DNA from: Oscillospiraceae bacterium
Lineage (GTDB): Bacteria > Bacillota_A > Clostridia > Oscillospirales > Oscillospiraceae
Direction of reading: 5' to 3'
DNA: 64,000 nucleotides
Assembly: GCA_017549325.1 (NCBI GenBank)
Contig: JAFYVA010000044.1
Coordinates: forward strand, 1 to 64,000
Shown: positions 7,351-16,080 of the stretch, piece after piece
Position numbering within the stretch: the first letter of the stretch is position 1
Layout: each line of letters opens with the position of its first letter
Made by a program: the position numbers and the translations under genes
Notes under the pieces: generated by a model
Told to the model about the DNA's origin: nothing
What the model saw: the letters and a program-made list of their open reading frames with translations, nothing else
Databases searched by the model: none

Positions 7351-10248
7351 TTAACCAATGGTGTCCTTGCCGGCTACCACGCGGGCGGATTTCACCAGGT
7401 CGGTAATGGTGATTTTGCTGTCTCTGTTGAGGTCACCGGCCTCCAGATAGGCACCGGAAAGAGCGCTCTTGTTCAGCAGGTGAGACTGCAGTTTGACAAC
7501 ATCGGTAACGCTGATTTTGCCGTCGCCGCTGGTGTCGCCTGTTACGGCGATGGTGTACTCCGAATCGCCAGACTTGACCACCATGCCGGTGGCCAGCGTG
7601 CCGCTGGTGACCACCTTGCCGCCGCTATAGACGGTGCCGGAGACATCGGAAACGGACGCGCCGAGGGAAACATTCCACACAGGTCCGGCGGGAGTGGTCG
7701 TAGTGGACGAGCCGCCGCCACCGCTGCTGCCGCCGGAAGTTCCGCCGGTGGTTCCACCGGAAGTGGAGCCGCCGGTGCTGCCACCGCTGGGAGTAGTGGG
7801 AATCGCCTTCTGGGTATAGACCGGCGTGAAGGTCATGTTCGCCTCGCCCATGACGATAGCCTGGGAGGAGGAATACTTGTTGCTGCTGCTGTCCACCCAG
7901 TGGGAGAAGGTATAGGTATAGTTGCTGTCGGGACTCTTCAGAGGACCGCCGGCGGGCGTATAGAACACCGTGCCGGATGCGGCCGAGCCGGAGGAATAGA
8001 CGCCGGAATTGGCCTTATAGAATGTGTAGGTGTACTCATTGGTATACCGGGCGTGCAAAGTGATGTTCTCTGCCACGATGGGAGTACCGGGCAGAACCTG
8101 TACGCCGTCCTCAGTAAACCAGCCCACAAATTCCACAGAACTGCTCTTCACCGACACGGTGGGCAGATCGCCGTAGATGATGCTGTCCAGAGAATAGGTC
8201 TTGGAGGCGTAGGAACTGGTGCCCTTATCGCCGGCATCGAAGGTAACGGTAAACTTATCGCCACCGGAAGGTGTGGATTCATCGGGTACCACAACAGCGC
8301 CGACCTTAAAGGCGGATTCCTTCAGCGTGTAGGTGGTATTCCCCACAGTGGCGGTCAGCTTGTAGGTGTAGTCACCCTGCGTCAGGCTGCTGTAGGAAAC
8401 AGAACTGTCAAGATTGCCCAGATCATAGGAAGAGGCGTTGGGATAGGCGTTGATATTGACAGAAGACCCGACAATGCGCAGGTTTACATTGCTGATAATG
8501 CCGGAGCAGGAGATCATGCCGCGGACGGGGAAGGAGCTGTCGCCCTGATGCAGTTCGGTGTTGGCATCGGGATAGATCAGATGCTTCACAGTAAAGTCAG
8601 AGACATCTGCGACAACAGGGGAGAAGGTCCAGGAGGAAGGTGCCACCTTGGAGGTGGAGGTATAGCGGGCATACAGCTTCAACTCACCGGCAGCGCCGAT
8701 GGAACCGGTTGTGACCTGCGTACCGTTCTCGGTGAACCAACCTGCGAATGTCCAACCGGCCTTTGCAGTGACATCATGGAGCTTTTTGGCGGTGAAATCA
8801 GCATGAGCGCTTACCTCGAAAGAAGCTTCGCTGTTTTCGCTGATCGTACCGTAGTCGCCGGTGATGAAGGTGACTTTGAGCGTGTTGGCTGCTTCGGCTG
8901 CTGCTGCGGCATCAGTATTGGCGGCTGCCTCTGCGGCGCCCTCCGTGTTGGCAGGAGCGGCAACGTAGGCAAAGGTCTCGGTCTTGTCGCCGGAAGAAGC
9001 GGTTGCCGTAACGGTCTGGGTGGTATCGGCACCCTCAGTGCCTACTACAACCAGTGTATCATTACGGTAGGCAAGATATGTACCGGTGGCCTTGTTTTTT
9101 ACGGCGCCGGCATTGTCAATGTACCAAAGCTGGGAGTCGCTGGTGGAGGGGGAGGCCAGTGTCACGGAGCCAAAGCCGTCCTCGCCCGCGGTGCCGGCGG
9201 CAAGACGCATGGAAGTCTCGCCCACGGTGGTATTGATGGTGTAAGCACCCACACCGGAGAGATAGTGCAAGGTAAACTTGGCGGCAGAGAGGCTCCCGTC
9301 AGCGGTATTTACCACCTTAATGGCAGAATCTGTCACACCCAGCGCCAGAGTAGAAGCGTCTTTCTTCAGTGCGATGGTGTAGTTGCCCTCGCTCAGGGGT
9401 GCGCCCACAAAGGCGTTTGCCTGCAGCATGGCAAGGGCATCGGCAGGTTCGTTGACATGGAGGCGGCGGAAAACGGCCAACTGCACGCCGGGGGAGGAAC
9501 CGTACCAGTAACGAAGGACCTTGCCGTCCACATCATACTTGGCAGCCAGAGAACCGCTCATTTTTTCTGCGCCGTTGTGCTCATCGACCACCTTTCCGCT
9601 CTGGGCGTAAATGGCCATGATGATATCGCGCTCGGCCTGGTTGGCGAATCCGCCCAACGAGGCAAAGGCTTCGGCCACGATGTTGGCAGCGCCCTGCGGG
9701 CCATGGTGAACGGCGCGGCTCCAAATGACATTCTTCAGTGCCACGGAATAGTTGTTGATATTGAAGGTGGTGCCCTGTGCGTTGATAAAGCTGATGGCCT
9801 TATCGTAAATCTGGGACTTGGAGAAATCCTCCTGAACGGTGAAGAAAGAACTGCCGTAAGAATCGGCAACTTCCAGCCAGGCCTGATCGAACAGGGGGCC
9901 GCAGCCCTCGCCGCCGCTGTAATACGCCCTGGAAAGCTTCTCGCCAATGGCATAGGCGGCCGTATTGGTGGCATTGGAGCTGAGGCACCAATCCACAAAA
10001 GCCTTCACCGTGCCGCTCTTACTGGCGAACATATACGCGCCGTAAGATTTACCGCCGGGATCTCCTGCAACTGTAGAGATCATTTTGGCAGCCTCGGTGT
10101 CGGTATTGGTCTTGCCGGTTTCATAATACCGGCTGAGCAGACCAAGAGAAACCGTATTCGTCCAGTTGGGGCTGGCTACTACCGCCACAAGGCTGAATAC
10201 CAGCGCGATGCTTAGCACCATCGCAACTCCTCTACGCAGCATTTTCAT
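7351..10248 (-). CDS. Secreted multidomain protein with C-terminal dockerin
   Basis: The 965-residue protein has a signal peptide (1-26). The N-terminal region (about 40-270) contains 'DPGGKSYGAYMFASKSGT', a pattern seen in lysozyme/chitosanase-like domains of phage-type proteins. A ricin-type or similar beta-trefoil segment may follow (about 275-410), then three InlB/Flg_new-like repeats ('FAGWFTENG', 'FVGWFTEDG', 'FSHWVDSS') and a Gly/Ser/Thr linker. It ends with a type I dockerin (about 903-965) with two calcium loops, DTSGDGKISVTD and DLNRDSKITITD. It is the first gene of the operon with the cohesin protein, its likely binding partner. The enzymatic activity is a guess; the dockerin is well supported. 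Confidence 0.85.
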   Translation of the reverse strand: MKMLRRGVAMVLSIALVFSLVAVVASPNWTNTVSLGLLSRYYETGKTNTDTEAAKMISTVAGDPGGKSYGAYMFASKSGTVKAFVDWCLSSNATNTAAYAIGEKLSRAYYSGGEGCGPLFDQAWLEVADSYGSSFFTVQEDFSKSQIYDKAISFINAQGTTFNINNYSVALKNVIWSRAVHHGPQGAANIVAEAFASLGGFANQAERDIIMAIYAQSGKVVDEHNGAEKMSGSLAAKYDVDGKVLRYWYGSSPGVQLAVFRRLHVNEPADALAMLQANAFVGAPLSEGNYTIALKKDASTLALGVTDSAIKVVNTADGSLSAAKFTLHYLSGVGAYTINTTVGETSMRLAAGTAGEDGFGSVTLASPSTSDSQLWYIDNAGAVKNKATGTYLAYRNDTLVVVGTEGADTTQTVTATASSGDKTETFAYVAAPANTEGAAEAAANTDAAAAAEAANTLKVTFITGDYGTISENSEASFEVSAHADFTAKKLHDVTAKAGWTFAGWFTENGTQVTTGSIGAAGELKLYARYTSTSKVAPSSWTFSPVVADVSDFTVKHLIYPDANTELHQGDSSFPVRGMISCSGIISNVNLRIVGSSVNINAYPNASSYDLGNLDSSVSYSSLTQGDYTYKLTATVGNTTYTLKESAFKVGAVVVPDESTPSGGDKFTVTFDAGDKGTSSYASKTYSLDSIIYGDLPTVSVKSSSVEFVGWFTEDGVQVLPGTPIVAENITLHARYTNEYTYTFYKANSGVYSSGSAASGTVFYTPAGGPLKSPDSNYTYTFSHWVDSSSNKYSSSQAIVMGEANMTFTPVYTQKAIPTTPSGGSTGGSTSGGTTGGTSGGSSGGGGSSTTTTPAGPVWNVSLGASVSDVSGTVYSGGKVVTSGTLATGMVVKSGDSEYTIAVTGDTSGDGKISVTDVVKLQSHLLNKSALSGAYLEAGDLNRDSKITITDLVKSARVVAGKDTIG

Positions 10249-10293
10249 CTCTCTGCACCTCGACTCTCTACAGAATTCTTATCACGGCAACGC

Positions 10294-10329
10294 AAATCTG
10301 GCCCCCTGCCGGGCGCAGGGCGCAGATTT
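10294..10329 (-). promoter_or_regulatory. Hairpin in the 5' leader of the dockerin-cohesin operon
   Basis: The transcribed strand can fold AAATCTG-c-GCCCTGC with GCAGGG-ggc-CAGATTT between the promoter and the dockerin gene. There is no T run after it, so it is not a simple terminator. It does not match a riboswitch family I recognise; it may stabilise the mRNA or bind a regulator. Confidence 0.4.
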
Positions 10330-10349
10330 ACATAATAATATTCAAAGCA

Positions 10350-10378
10350 AGTATACCATCCGCGGTGCAGCTTGTCTA
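10350..10378 (-). promoter_or_regulatory. Promoter of the dockerin-cohesin operon
   Basis: On the minus strand TAGACA (10378-10373), a 17-base spacer and TATACT (10355-10350). The implied leader is about 95 bases. Confidence 0.75.
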
Positions 10379-10519
10379 CAGAAAAATCGAAAAAAACACA
10401 AAAAATTGAGAGATTTTGACGAGGAAACACCATATTTAGGGAGATTTTTCTTGCGTTGAGAAGTCTTACCATCCAAAACAAGGAAGAAATCCCGCAAAAG
10501 TAGAAATTTATGTCAACAT
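10379..10519. other. Non-coding spacer
   Basis: AT-rich spacer between the dockerin promoter and the ABC operon terminator. I see no gene, repeat or convincing regulatory site in it. Confidence 0.6.
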
Positions 10520-10552
10520 AAAATTGTGGAGGCGGAAATTCCGCCCCCACAA
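10520..10552 (-). terminator. Terminator of the ABC importer operon
   Basis: TTGTGGAGGCGGAA pairs with TTCCGCCCCCACAA (one mismatch), followed on the minus strand by ATTTTAT, just after the stop codon of the binding-protein gene. Confidence 0.75.
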
Positions 10553-10562
10553 CAGGTGGTAT

Positions 10563-11564
10563 TCACCTTTTGGCTGCCAATGCCCAGCTGTTATCCACAA
10601 GGGCATCGAAGTCCACCCAATCGCTCTGCATCAGCTCGCCGGCCTGTGTCATCACCGTCTCCAACCGCTCCAGAGATTCCGGTTCCATGGTCAGTGCGCT
10701 GTTCCATGCGTCAATGGCACGATGCCGCGCCGTCACCTCTGCCAGCACCGCCAAATCGGTGTCGGGGAACTGCGGCAGAATGGCCTCGGCCACCTCTTCA
10801 TCAGAATGGGTTTCGATCCAATCCATGGCGCGGGCAAGCGCGCGGCAGAAGGCGGCAACCGTGTCGCTGTTCTCTGCGAGATAGGACTGAGAGGCAAAAT
10901 AGGCGGTGTAAGGGATCTCGCCGCTCTCCTCACCGATGGAGCAGAGCAGGTAGCCCTGACCGGACTGGATGACCTCCGTGGCGGCAGGCTCGAAGAGCGC
11001 CACATAGTCCCCCTGTCCGCCGGTGAAGGCGCCGGCCATCATGTTGAACTGCACCGAGGTGTCCACCACTGCGTCCACGTGGGGCTCTACGCCGTTTTTC
11101 CGCATGACATACTCCAGCGTCATCTCCGGCACGCCGCCTTTGCGCCCGCCGATGATGGTTTTGCCCCGCAGATTATCCCAGGAGAAATCCTCGTCGGTGC
11201 GGCCGATGAGGAAGGCGCCGTCCCGCTTCGTCAGCTGGGCGAAGATGCGGGGATAGTTCTCCTTGCCCTGATTGTAAATGTAGATACAGGCCTCGGGGCC
11301 GGCCAGACCGATATCGCTCTGACCCGACACCACGGCGGTCATCACCTTGTCGGCGCCGCCGCCGTTGACCAGTTCGATGGCGATGCCTTCCTCGGCAAAA
11401 AAGCCAAGCTCCATGGCCACGTATTGCGGTGCGTAGAACACCGAGTGTGTCACCTCGTTGAGATGCACCGTCACGGTGTCATCCGCCGTTTTGCCGCAGC
11501 CACACAGCAGCATGGGAATCAGCAGCACCGCACACAGCACTGCACAGAGAATTCGTTTCATCAT
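10563..11564 (-). CDS. ABC transporter substrate-binding lipoprotein (NitT/TauT, NMT1-like)
   Basis: This is the extracellular binding component of the importer encoded just upstream. The protein has about 333 residues, with signal peptide and lipobox 'LLCGC'. The mature part has the SsuA/THI5-like pattern ('FYAPQYVAMELGFFAEEGIAIEL', 'GQSDIGLAGPEA'). The chosen ATG (11564) forms an ATGA overlap with the permease stop and has GGGGGG just upstream; the next ATG (11561) is also possible. Substrate is not determined: family members bind nitrate, taurine, sulfonates, riboflavin or thiamine precursors. Confidence 0.9.
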   Translation of the reverse strand: MMKRILCAVLCAVLLIPMLLCGCGKTADDTVTVHLNEVTHSVFYAPQYVAMELGFFAEEGIAIELVNGGGADKVMTAVVSGQSDIGLAGPEACIYIYNQGKENYPRIFAQLTKRDGAFLIGRTDEDFSWDNLRGKTIIGGRKGGVPEMTLEYVMRKNGVEPHVDAVVDTSVQFNMMAGAFTGGQGDYVALFEPAATEVIQSGQGYLLCSIGEESGEIPYTAYFASQSYLAENSDTVAAFCRALARAMDWIETHSDEEVAEAILPQFPDTDLAVLAEVTARHRAIDAWNSALTMEPESLERLETVMTQAGELMQSDWVDFDALVDNSWALAAKR

Positions 11565-12373
11565 GATACCCCCCATAGAGAATGAATCAGTTTTTCTGCC
11601 AGCAGCACGAGGCGGTACATCACCACCGCCGCCACCGCCAGCAGCATCACTGCCGTCAGCACCAGATCCATATTAAAGACCTGTGAGCCGTAGACGATCA
11701 GATAGCCCAGCCCCGAGCGGGAGACGAGGAACTCGCCCATGATTACGCCCACCCACGAAAGACCCACATTTACCTTCAGCGTATTCAGCAGCGTACCGTA
11801 ATTGGCGGGCAGCACCAGAAGGCGCAGCGTCTGTCCGCGGCTCGCTCCCAGCGTGGCCATCAGGCGAAGCTTTTCGCTGTCGGTGGTACGGAATCCCTCG
11901 TACATATTGAGGATGGTAACGATCAGCGAGATGGCCAGCGTCATGGTGATGATCGCGCCCATCCCCGCGCCCATCCATACGATGAAGATCGGCCCCAGCG
12001 CCGTTTTCGGAAGGGCGTTGAGCACCACCAGATAGGGATCGAGAATACGGCTGAGGGTGGGTGAGTACCACATGGCCACGGCGATCAGCGTACCCAGCAC
12101 CGTTCCCAGTGTAAAGCCCACCACCGTCTCCAGACAGGAGGTGCCGACATGGAGCAGGACCTCTCCGCTGCGGCACAGGCTCCAGAAGGAGCGGGCGATT
12201 CGGCTGGGCGAGCTGGTGAGAAAGCCGTCGCTGAGGCCAACAAGACAGCTGACCTCCCAGAAGAGGAAAAAGCCAAGAAGCAGGGCAATCTGCCAAACGT
12301 GTATCTGCCGCTGACGGCGGCGCAGCGCGGCAAGATACTGCTCGCGCCGAGTGGAAAGAGGCGCAGGTTTCAT
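11561..12373 (-). CDS. ABC transporter permease (NitT/TauT type)
   Basis: The 270-residue inner-membrane permease has about six helices. The cytoplasmic EAA loop 'EGFRTTDSEKLRLMATLGAS' contacts the ATPase, and the family pattern 'NALPKTALGPIFIVWMG' is present. Its start overlaps the stop of the ATPase gene and its stop overlaps the start of the binding-protein gene, both by ATGA, so the three are translated as a coupled set. It most resembles SsuC/ThiX-like permeases. Confidence 0.94.
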   Translation of the reverse strand: MKPAPLSTRREQYLAALRRRQRQIHVWQIALLLGFFLFWEVSCLVGLSDGFLTSSPSRIARSFWSLCRSGEVLLHVGTSCLETVVGFTLGTVLGTLIAVAMWYSPTLSRILDPYLVVLNALPKTALGPIFIVWMGAGMGAIITMTLAISLIVTILNMYEGFRTTDSEKLRLMATLGASRGQTLRLLVLPANYGTLLNTLKVNVGLSWVGVIMGEFLVSRSGLGYLIVYGSQVFNMDLVLTAVMLLAVAAVVMYRLVLLAEKLIHSLWGVS

Positions 12374-13131
12374 TGGATCTCCAGCTCCTTCCAGACACTG
12401 TCAAAGAATCGGGAAAAGAGAGGACTCTCCCGCCGCTGCAGCGGTGTCATTTGCCGCAGCGGCCCCATGTCAAAGATGGCCTTGATTACCGCAGGACGCT
12501 GGGACAGCACCACCACACGATCTGCCATCGAGACGGCCTCGGCGATGTCGTGGGTCACCAGCAGCGCCGTCTTCTCCTCTGAACGGATAATGCGCCAGAT
12601 ATCACCCGAGACAGTGAGACGCGTCTGGTAGTCCAGTGCAGAGAAGGGTTCATCCAGCAGCAACAGGTCGGGATCGGTGGCCAGTGTGCGGATCAGGGCG
12701 CTGCGCTGACGCATACCGCCGGAGAGCTGACCCGGGTGCAGATGGGCGAAATCGGCAAGGCCGTACCGACGCAGCAGCACATCCACATGCCGCAGGTGCG
12801 CCTCGTCTGTTTCGTGCCGTATCTGCAGCCCGAGAATCACGTTGTCCCGTATGGTGCGCCAGGGAAACAACTGATCCCGCTGGGGCATGAAGCCCACCCG
12901 CCGCGTAGGCCCCTGTACCGCCTCGCCGCAGACGGTGACGGTGCCGCTGTCGGAATGCTCCAGACCTGCGATCACACCCAAAAGCGTAGATTTTCCGCAG
13001 CCTGACGGGCCCACCAGTGCTACGAATTCTCCCTGCGACACGGAAAATGTCACATCCCGCAGGGCTTCCACCTCGCCCTCTTTGGCCTGATAGGTGAGCG
13101 CGATATTTTGCAGCGTGATGCTCTGGTCCAT
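12370..13131 (-). CDS. ABC transporter ATPase (NitT/TauT type)
   Basis: The 253-residue ATPase powers the importer encoded downstream. It has Walker A 'GPSGCGKST', signature '[16 protein letters not shown]', Walker B '[12 protein letters not shown]' and the H loop '[10 protein letters not shown]'. The ATG at 13131 is preceded by GAGGGG. A longer upstream reading to 13677 is antisense to ridA and is rejected. First gene of the operon; a possible -10 box TATACT lies at 13183-13188 on the minus strand without a clear -35. Confidence 0.94.
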   Translation of the reverse strand: MDQSITLQNIALTYQAKEGEVEALRDVTFSVSQGEFVALVGPSGCGKSTLLGVIAGLEHSDSGTVTVCGEAVQGPTRRVGFMPQRDQLFPWRTIRDNVILGLQIRHETDEAHLRHVDVLLRRYGLADFAHLHPGQLSGGMRQRSALIRTLATDPDLLLLDEPFSALDYQTRLTVSGDIWRIIRSEEKTALLVTHDIAEAVSMADRVVVLSQRPAVIKAIFDMGPLRQMTPLQRRESPLFSRFFDSVWKELEIQ

Positions 13132-13215
13132 ACTGTCTGTGCCCCTCTCGGTAAAGATGGTAGGGAAGAGTCCCCCTGCATCAGTATATTGCGTGGACGC
13201 GGCGGTGGTTCCTCG

Positions 13216-13244
13216 TTGACTTTTTCGGTACCTTGTTGTAGTAT
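13216..13244 (+). promoter_or_regulatory. Promoter of ridA
   Basis: TTGACT (13216-13221), 17-base spacer, TAGTAT (13239-13244), 37 bases before the ridA start codon. Confidence 0.75.
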
Positions 13245-13281
13245 AGGGACAACAAATCACGGAAATAAGGAGGCCCCTTTT

Positions 13282-13662
13282 ATGAAGACTGTTATTGCTA
13301 CCACTGCTGCTCCCGCCGCCATCGGCCCCTATTCTCAGGCCATCGACTGCGGCGCATTCGTCGTCACCTCCGGCCAGGTTCCTTTTGACCCCGCTACCGG
13401 CGTGCTGGTCGAGGGCGACATCACCGTCCAGACCCGTCAGGTGCTGAACAACATCAAGGCTGTGCTGGCTGCTGCCGGCCTGACCATGGACAACGTGGTC
13501 AAGACCACCGTGTTCCTGCAGAACATGGGCGACTTCGCCGCCATGAACGCCGTGTATGCCGAGTTCTTTACCGAGGGTCAGTATCCTGCCCGCTCCGCCG
13601 TGGAGGTGGCTGCCCTGCCCAAGGGCGCACTGGTGGAGATCGAGACCATCTGCATCAAGTAA
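13282..13662 (+). CDS. ridA: RidA-family enamine/imine deaminase
   Basis: RidA hydrolyses reactive 2-aminoacrylate-type enamines made by PLP-dependent dehydratases. The 126-residue protein has the normal length and the family motifs: '[10 protein letters not shown]' near the N terminus, the active-site Arg of 'YPARSAVEV' and the C-terminal '[11 protein letters not shown]'. AAGGAGG lies 8 bases before the ATG at 13282. It is a single gene with promoter and terminator. Its nearness to threonine and branched-chain precursor pathways is suggestive only. Confidence 0.95.
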   Translation: MKTVIATTAAPAAIGPYSQAIDCGAFVVTSGQVPFDPATGVLVEGDITVQTRQVLNNIKAVLAAAGLTMDNVVKTTVFLQNMGDFAAMNAVYAEFFTEGQYPARSAVEVAALPKGALVEIETICIK

Positions 13663-13670
13663 GCAAACAA

Positions 13671-13712
13671 GCAACAAAAAATCCCGCCCTCTCGGACGGG
13701 ATTTTTTGTTGC
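13671..13712. terminator. Bidirectional terminator
   Basis: GCAACAAAAAATCCCG pairs with CGGGATTTTTTGTTGC across the convergent ridA and UroD-like genes. Confidence 0.88.
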
Positions 13713-13729
13713 TTAGAAACAGTGGGAAA

Positions 13730-14716
13730 TTAGAACATTTCCTTGCTCATGCGCTCGATCTCAGCGTCAACGGCGGGGCCCACACCAAAGGAGGTGTAGG
13801 GCATACCGGCGGTGAGGCAGGGGATGAAGGCGTGCGTACCGCACTTGCGGCAGGCGCGCTCCACTTCCTCGGCCACCATCTCGGGAGTCCAGCCGGGGAC
13901 ATCCAGCTTACGGGTCTCGATCTCACCCATGAAGGTGATCTTGTCGCCGTACTTCTCGATCAGCTCGGGCAGATCGTTGGTGGGGATGCAGCCCTGCCAG
14001 ATATCGATGCCCATATCCACCATGTAGGGAACCAGATTCTTGGAATAACCGTCGTTGTGGTGGACGATCAGGATGCCGTTCTCCTTATAGAAACCGTAGA
14101 TCTTCTTATAGGCGGGCACGATGAACTCCTCGAACATAGCGGGGGAGAGGAAGGAGTTCTCGGTGGCGCCCCAGTCGTCGTGGTGCAGCACAGCCTCGAT
14201 GTGGCACTTCTCGATCATCACCTTGGCAAAGTCCAGCTCGCACTCGGTGAGGAACTCGATGAGAGCCTCCACCTCTTCGGGCTCTTCATAGAAGTTGGCC
14301 AGTGCATCCTCCATGCCCATCAGGGCGTGGAGACGCTCGAAGATGCCCTGCGTCTGCACGGCGCAGACATACTGGTTCTCGCGGTCGGTCTGGGCGGCGA
14401 TGCCGTTGAGCATGCCCCAGTAACCGGGATCCTCGGGGATGAAGGGCTTGTGCAGGATCTCACGCCACTTGGTGATATCCTTCAGCACGCGATGCTCGTC
14501 GTCGTGCAGGGGGAATGCGCCCATCTGGCCGTCGGGCAGCGTCCAGGTCACGCCGAACTGGTCCACAGCATCGGGGGAGCCGGGGAACACGGGATAGTTA
14601 CCCATGTAATAGGTGTCGGGCACCAGCAGGTTCAAAAACTCGTACTGCTTGACAAAGCGGTCGGGCTTGCCGCCCTTGGTCATGACCTCGCGCAAATTTT
14701 CTCTTCCGGTCATCAT
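13730..14716 (-). CDS. Uroporphyrinogen decarboxylase-like (MtaA/CmuA) methyltransferase family protein
   Basis: The 328-residue cytoplasmic protein has the UroD/MtaA fold pattern: 'HHDDWGATENSFLSPAMFEEFIVPAYKKI', 'HHNDGYSKNLVPYMVDMGID' and a C-terminal 'CGTHAFIPCLTAGMP'. In anaerobes this group usually moves methyl groups between corrinoid proteins and cofactors rather than making heme. No corrinoid protein or heme-synthesis gene lies nearby, so its role is unknown. GGAGG lies 9 bases before the ATG; a second ATG follows directly. Confidence 0.82.
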   Translation of the reverse strand: MMTGRENLREVMTKGGKPDRFVKQYEFLNLLVPDTYYMGNYPVFPGSPDAVDQFGVTWTLPDGQMGAFPLHDDEHRVLKDITKWREILHKPFIPEDPGYWGMLNGIAAQTDRENQYVCAVQTQGIFERLHALMGMEDALANFYEEPEEVEALIEFLTECELDFAKVMIEKCHIEAVLHHDDWGATENSFLSPAMFEEFIVPAYKKIYGFYKENGILIVHHNDGYSKNLVPYMVDMGIDIWQGCIPTNDLPELIEKYGDKITFMGEIETRKLDVPGWTPEMVAEEVERACRKCGTHAFIPCLTAGMPYTSFGVGPAVDAEIERMSKEMF

Positions 14717-14765
14717 GTTTCTCTTTCCTCCAATATTATATATTGAAATAATACGCTATGTCCCT

Positions 14766-14794
14766 ATGCTAACGCATAATCTTCCGTTCGTCAA
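14766..14794 (-). promoter_or_regulatory. Promoter of the UroD-like gene
   Basis: On the minus strand TTGACG, 17-base spacer and TAGCAT. It begins 8 bases after the stop codon of the upstream dehydrogenase gene. Confidence 0.65.
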
Positions 14795-14801
14795 CAGCTT
14801 T

Positions 14802-15986
14802 TTAGCCCTTTGCCATGGTGTAGATGGTCAGGGCGTCCTCGTAATCGAGATTCTTGAACTGACCGAAGGTGCGACTGCGGCCGCGGGTGAAACCGTCGGC
14901 CAACTGTTCCAAGACATCCTCTGTCACCTCGCCGATCCCCAGATCCTCCAGGCAGGTAGGCATATCCAGTGCGGCGAAGAACTGCTCGGCAGCATCGATG
15001 GCGGCGTTGGCATCGGCGTAGACTTCACCGGTAGGGACAAGGCCGAACACCTTCTCACCCAGACGGGCAAAGCGCGCAGGATTGACGCTGAGGCAGTACC
15101 GCGCCCAGGATGCCCATACAGCAGAGAGCGAGGCGCCGTGCGCCACATCAAACATACCGCCCAGCTCGTGACCCAGCTGGTGGCAGGTGAAGTCCTTGAC
15201 ATTGCCAAGGCCCGTCAGGTTGTTGTGGGACAGGGAACTGGCCCACATAATCTCGCTCATGGCCTGATAGTTGTGGCTGTCGGCCACGGCAGTGGGGCCG
15301 TAGTGCACCACCGTACGCATGACGCTCTCGGCGATCTCATCGGTGAGGAAGTTGCAGGTAACGGGGTTGAAGTACCGCTCCAGCGTGTGCATCAGCATAT
15401 CCACCACGCCGCAGGCCACCTGATACTTCGGCAGGGTGTAGGTGAGCTCGGGGTTCATAATGGCGAAACGGGGGCGCTGAAGATCGGTGTTAAGACCGCG
15501 CTTGGCGTGGGTGGTCTCGTCGGTCAGCACCGCCGAGTCGCTCAGTTCGCTGCCTGCGGCGGAGATGGTCAGCACCACGCCGATGGGCAGTGTCTTGGTC
15601 AGCTTCTCCTTGCCCATCCAGAAATCCCAGATATCCGTCCCGGGATTGGCGATGCCGTGGGCGGCACCCTTTGCCGTGTCGATGACGCTGCCGCCGCCTA
15701 CTGCCAGCACCATATCGGCGCCGAAGGCGATGCCCTTTTCCACCATCTCGCGGGCAAGAGCGAGGCGGGGATTGGGCTGCACACCGCCGAGGGAGACAAA
15801 GGCCACGCCTGCCGCTGTGAGGGAGGACTCCACGCGGGCAATGAGGCCGCTTTCACGGGCGCTCTTGCCGCCGTAGACCACCAGCACCTTGGTGCCGCCG
15901 CAGGCCTTTACCTGCGCGCCGACCTCCGTCTCGCGGCCCTTACCAAACAAAATCTTCGTAGGGGAGTAAAAATCAAACCGTTCCAT
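14802..15986 (-). CDS. Iron-containing alcohol dehydrogenase (BdhA/YugJ-like)
   Basis: This probable NAD(P)H-dependent alcohol dehydrogenase reduces aldehydes to alcohols in fermentation. The 394-residue protein has the N-terminal 'YSPTKILFGKGRE', the nucleotide motif 'GGGSVIDTAKGAAHG', and iron ligands in 'CGVVDMLMHTLERYF' and 'HQLGHELGGMFDVAHGASL'. This pattern matches butanol dehydrogenases. It has its own promoter, and no terminator separates it from the UroD-like gene downstream, so some read-through is likely. Confidence 0.93.
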   Translation of the reverse strand: MERFDFYSPTKILFGKGRETEVGAQVKACGGTKVLVVYGGKSARESGLIARVESSLTAAGVAFVSLGGVQPNPRLALAREMVEKGIAFGADMVLAVGGGSVIDTAKGAAHGIANPGTDIWDFWMGKEKLTKTLPIGVVLTISAAGSELSDSAVLTDETTHAKRGLNTDLQRPRFAIMNPELTYTLPKYQVACGVVDMLMHTLERYFNPVTCNFLTDEIAESVMRTVVHYGPTAVADSHNYQAMSEIMWASSLSHNNLTGLGNVKDFTCHQLGHELGGMFDVAHGASLSAVWASWARYCLSVNPARFARLGEKVFGLVPTGEVYADANAAIDAAEQFFAALDMPTCLEDLGIGEVTEDVLEQLADGFTRGRSRTFGQFKNLDYEDALTIYTMAKG

Positions 15987-16015
15987 GGTCGAACCTCCTT
16001 GTAAACCTTTTCTCT

Positions 16016-16045
16016 AGTGTACCATCCGATTTGCCACATCGTCAA
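16016..16045 (-). promoter_or_regulatory. Promoter of the iron alcohol dehydrogenase gene
   Basis: On the minus strand TTGACG, 18-base spacer and TACACT, directly after the asd terminator. Confidence 0.65.
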
Positions 16046-16048
16046 CGA

Positions 16049-16075
16049 AAAAAGCACCCCGGATGGGGTGCTTTT
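16049..16075 (-). terminator. Terminator of the lysC-asd operon
   Basis: AAAAGCACCCC-ATCC-GGGGTGCTTTT hairpin with a T run on the minus strand, right after the asd stop. Confidence 0.88.
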
Positions 16076-16080
16076 CATTG

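Noticed and set aside
7480..10215. Open frame of 911 codons on the plus strand
   Set aside because: It is antisense to the dockerin gene, whose signal peptide and calcium-loop dockerin are clear on the other strand.
10245..10550. Possible 101-residue small protein on the minus strand upstream of the dockerin gene
   Set aside because: It spans the promoter and leader hairpin, lacks a ribosome site and has no protein-like pattern.
13132..13677. N-terminal extension of the ABC ATPase
   Set aside because: The added 180 codons are antisense to ridA and have no homology. The ATG at 13131 has a ribosome site and the family start.
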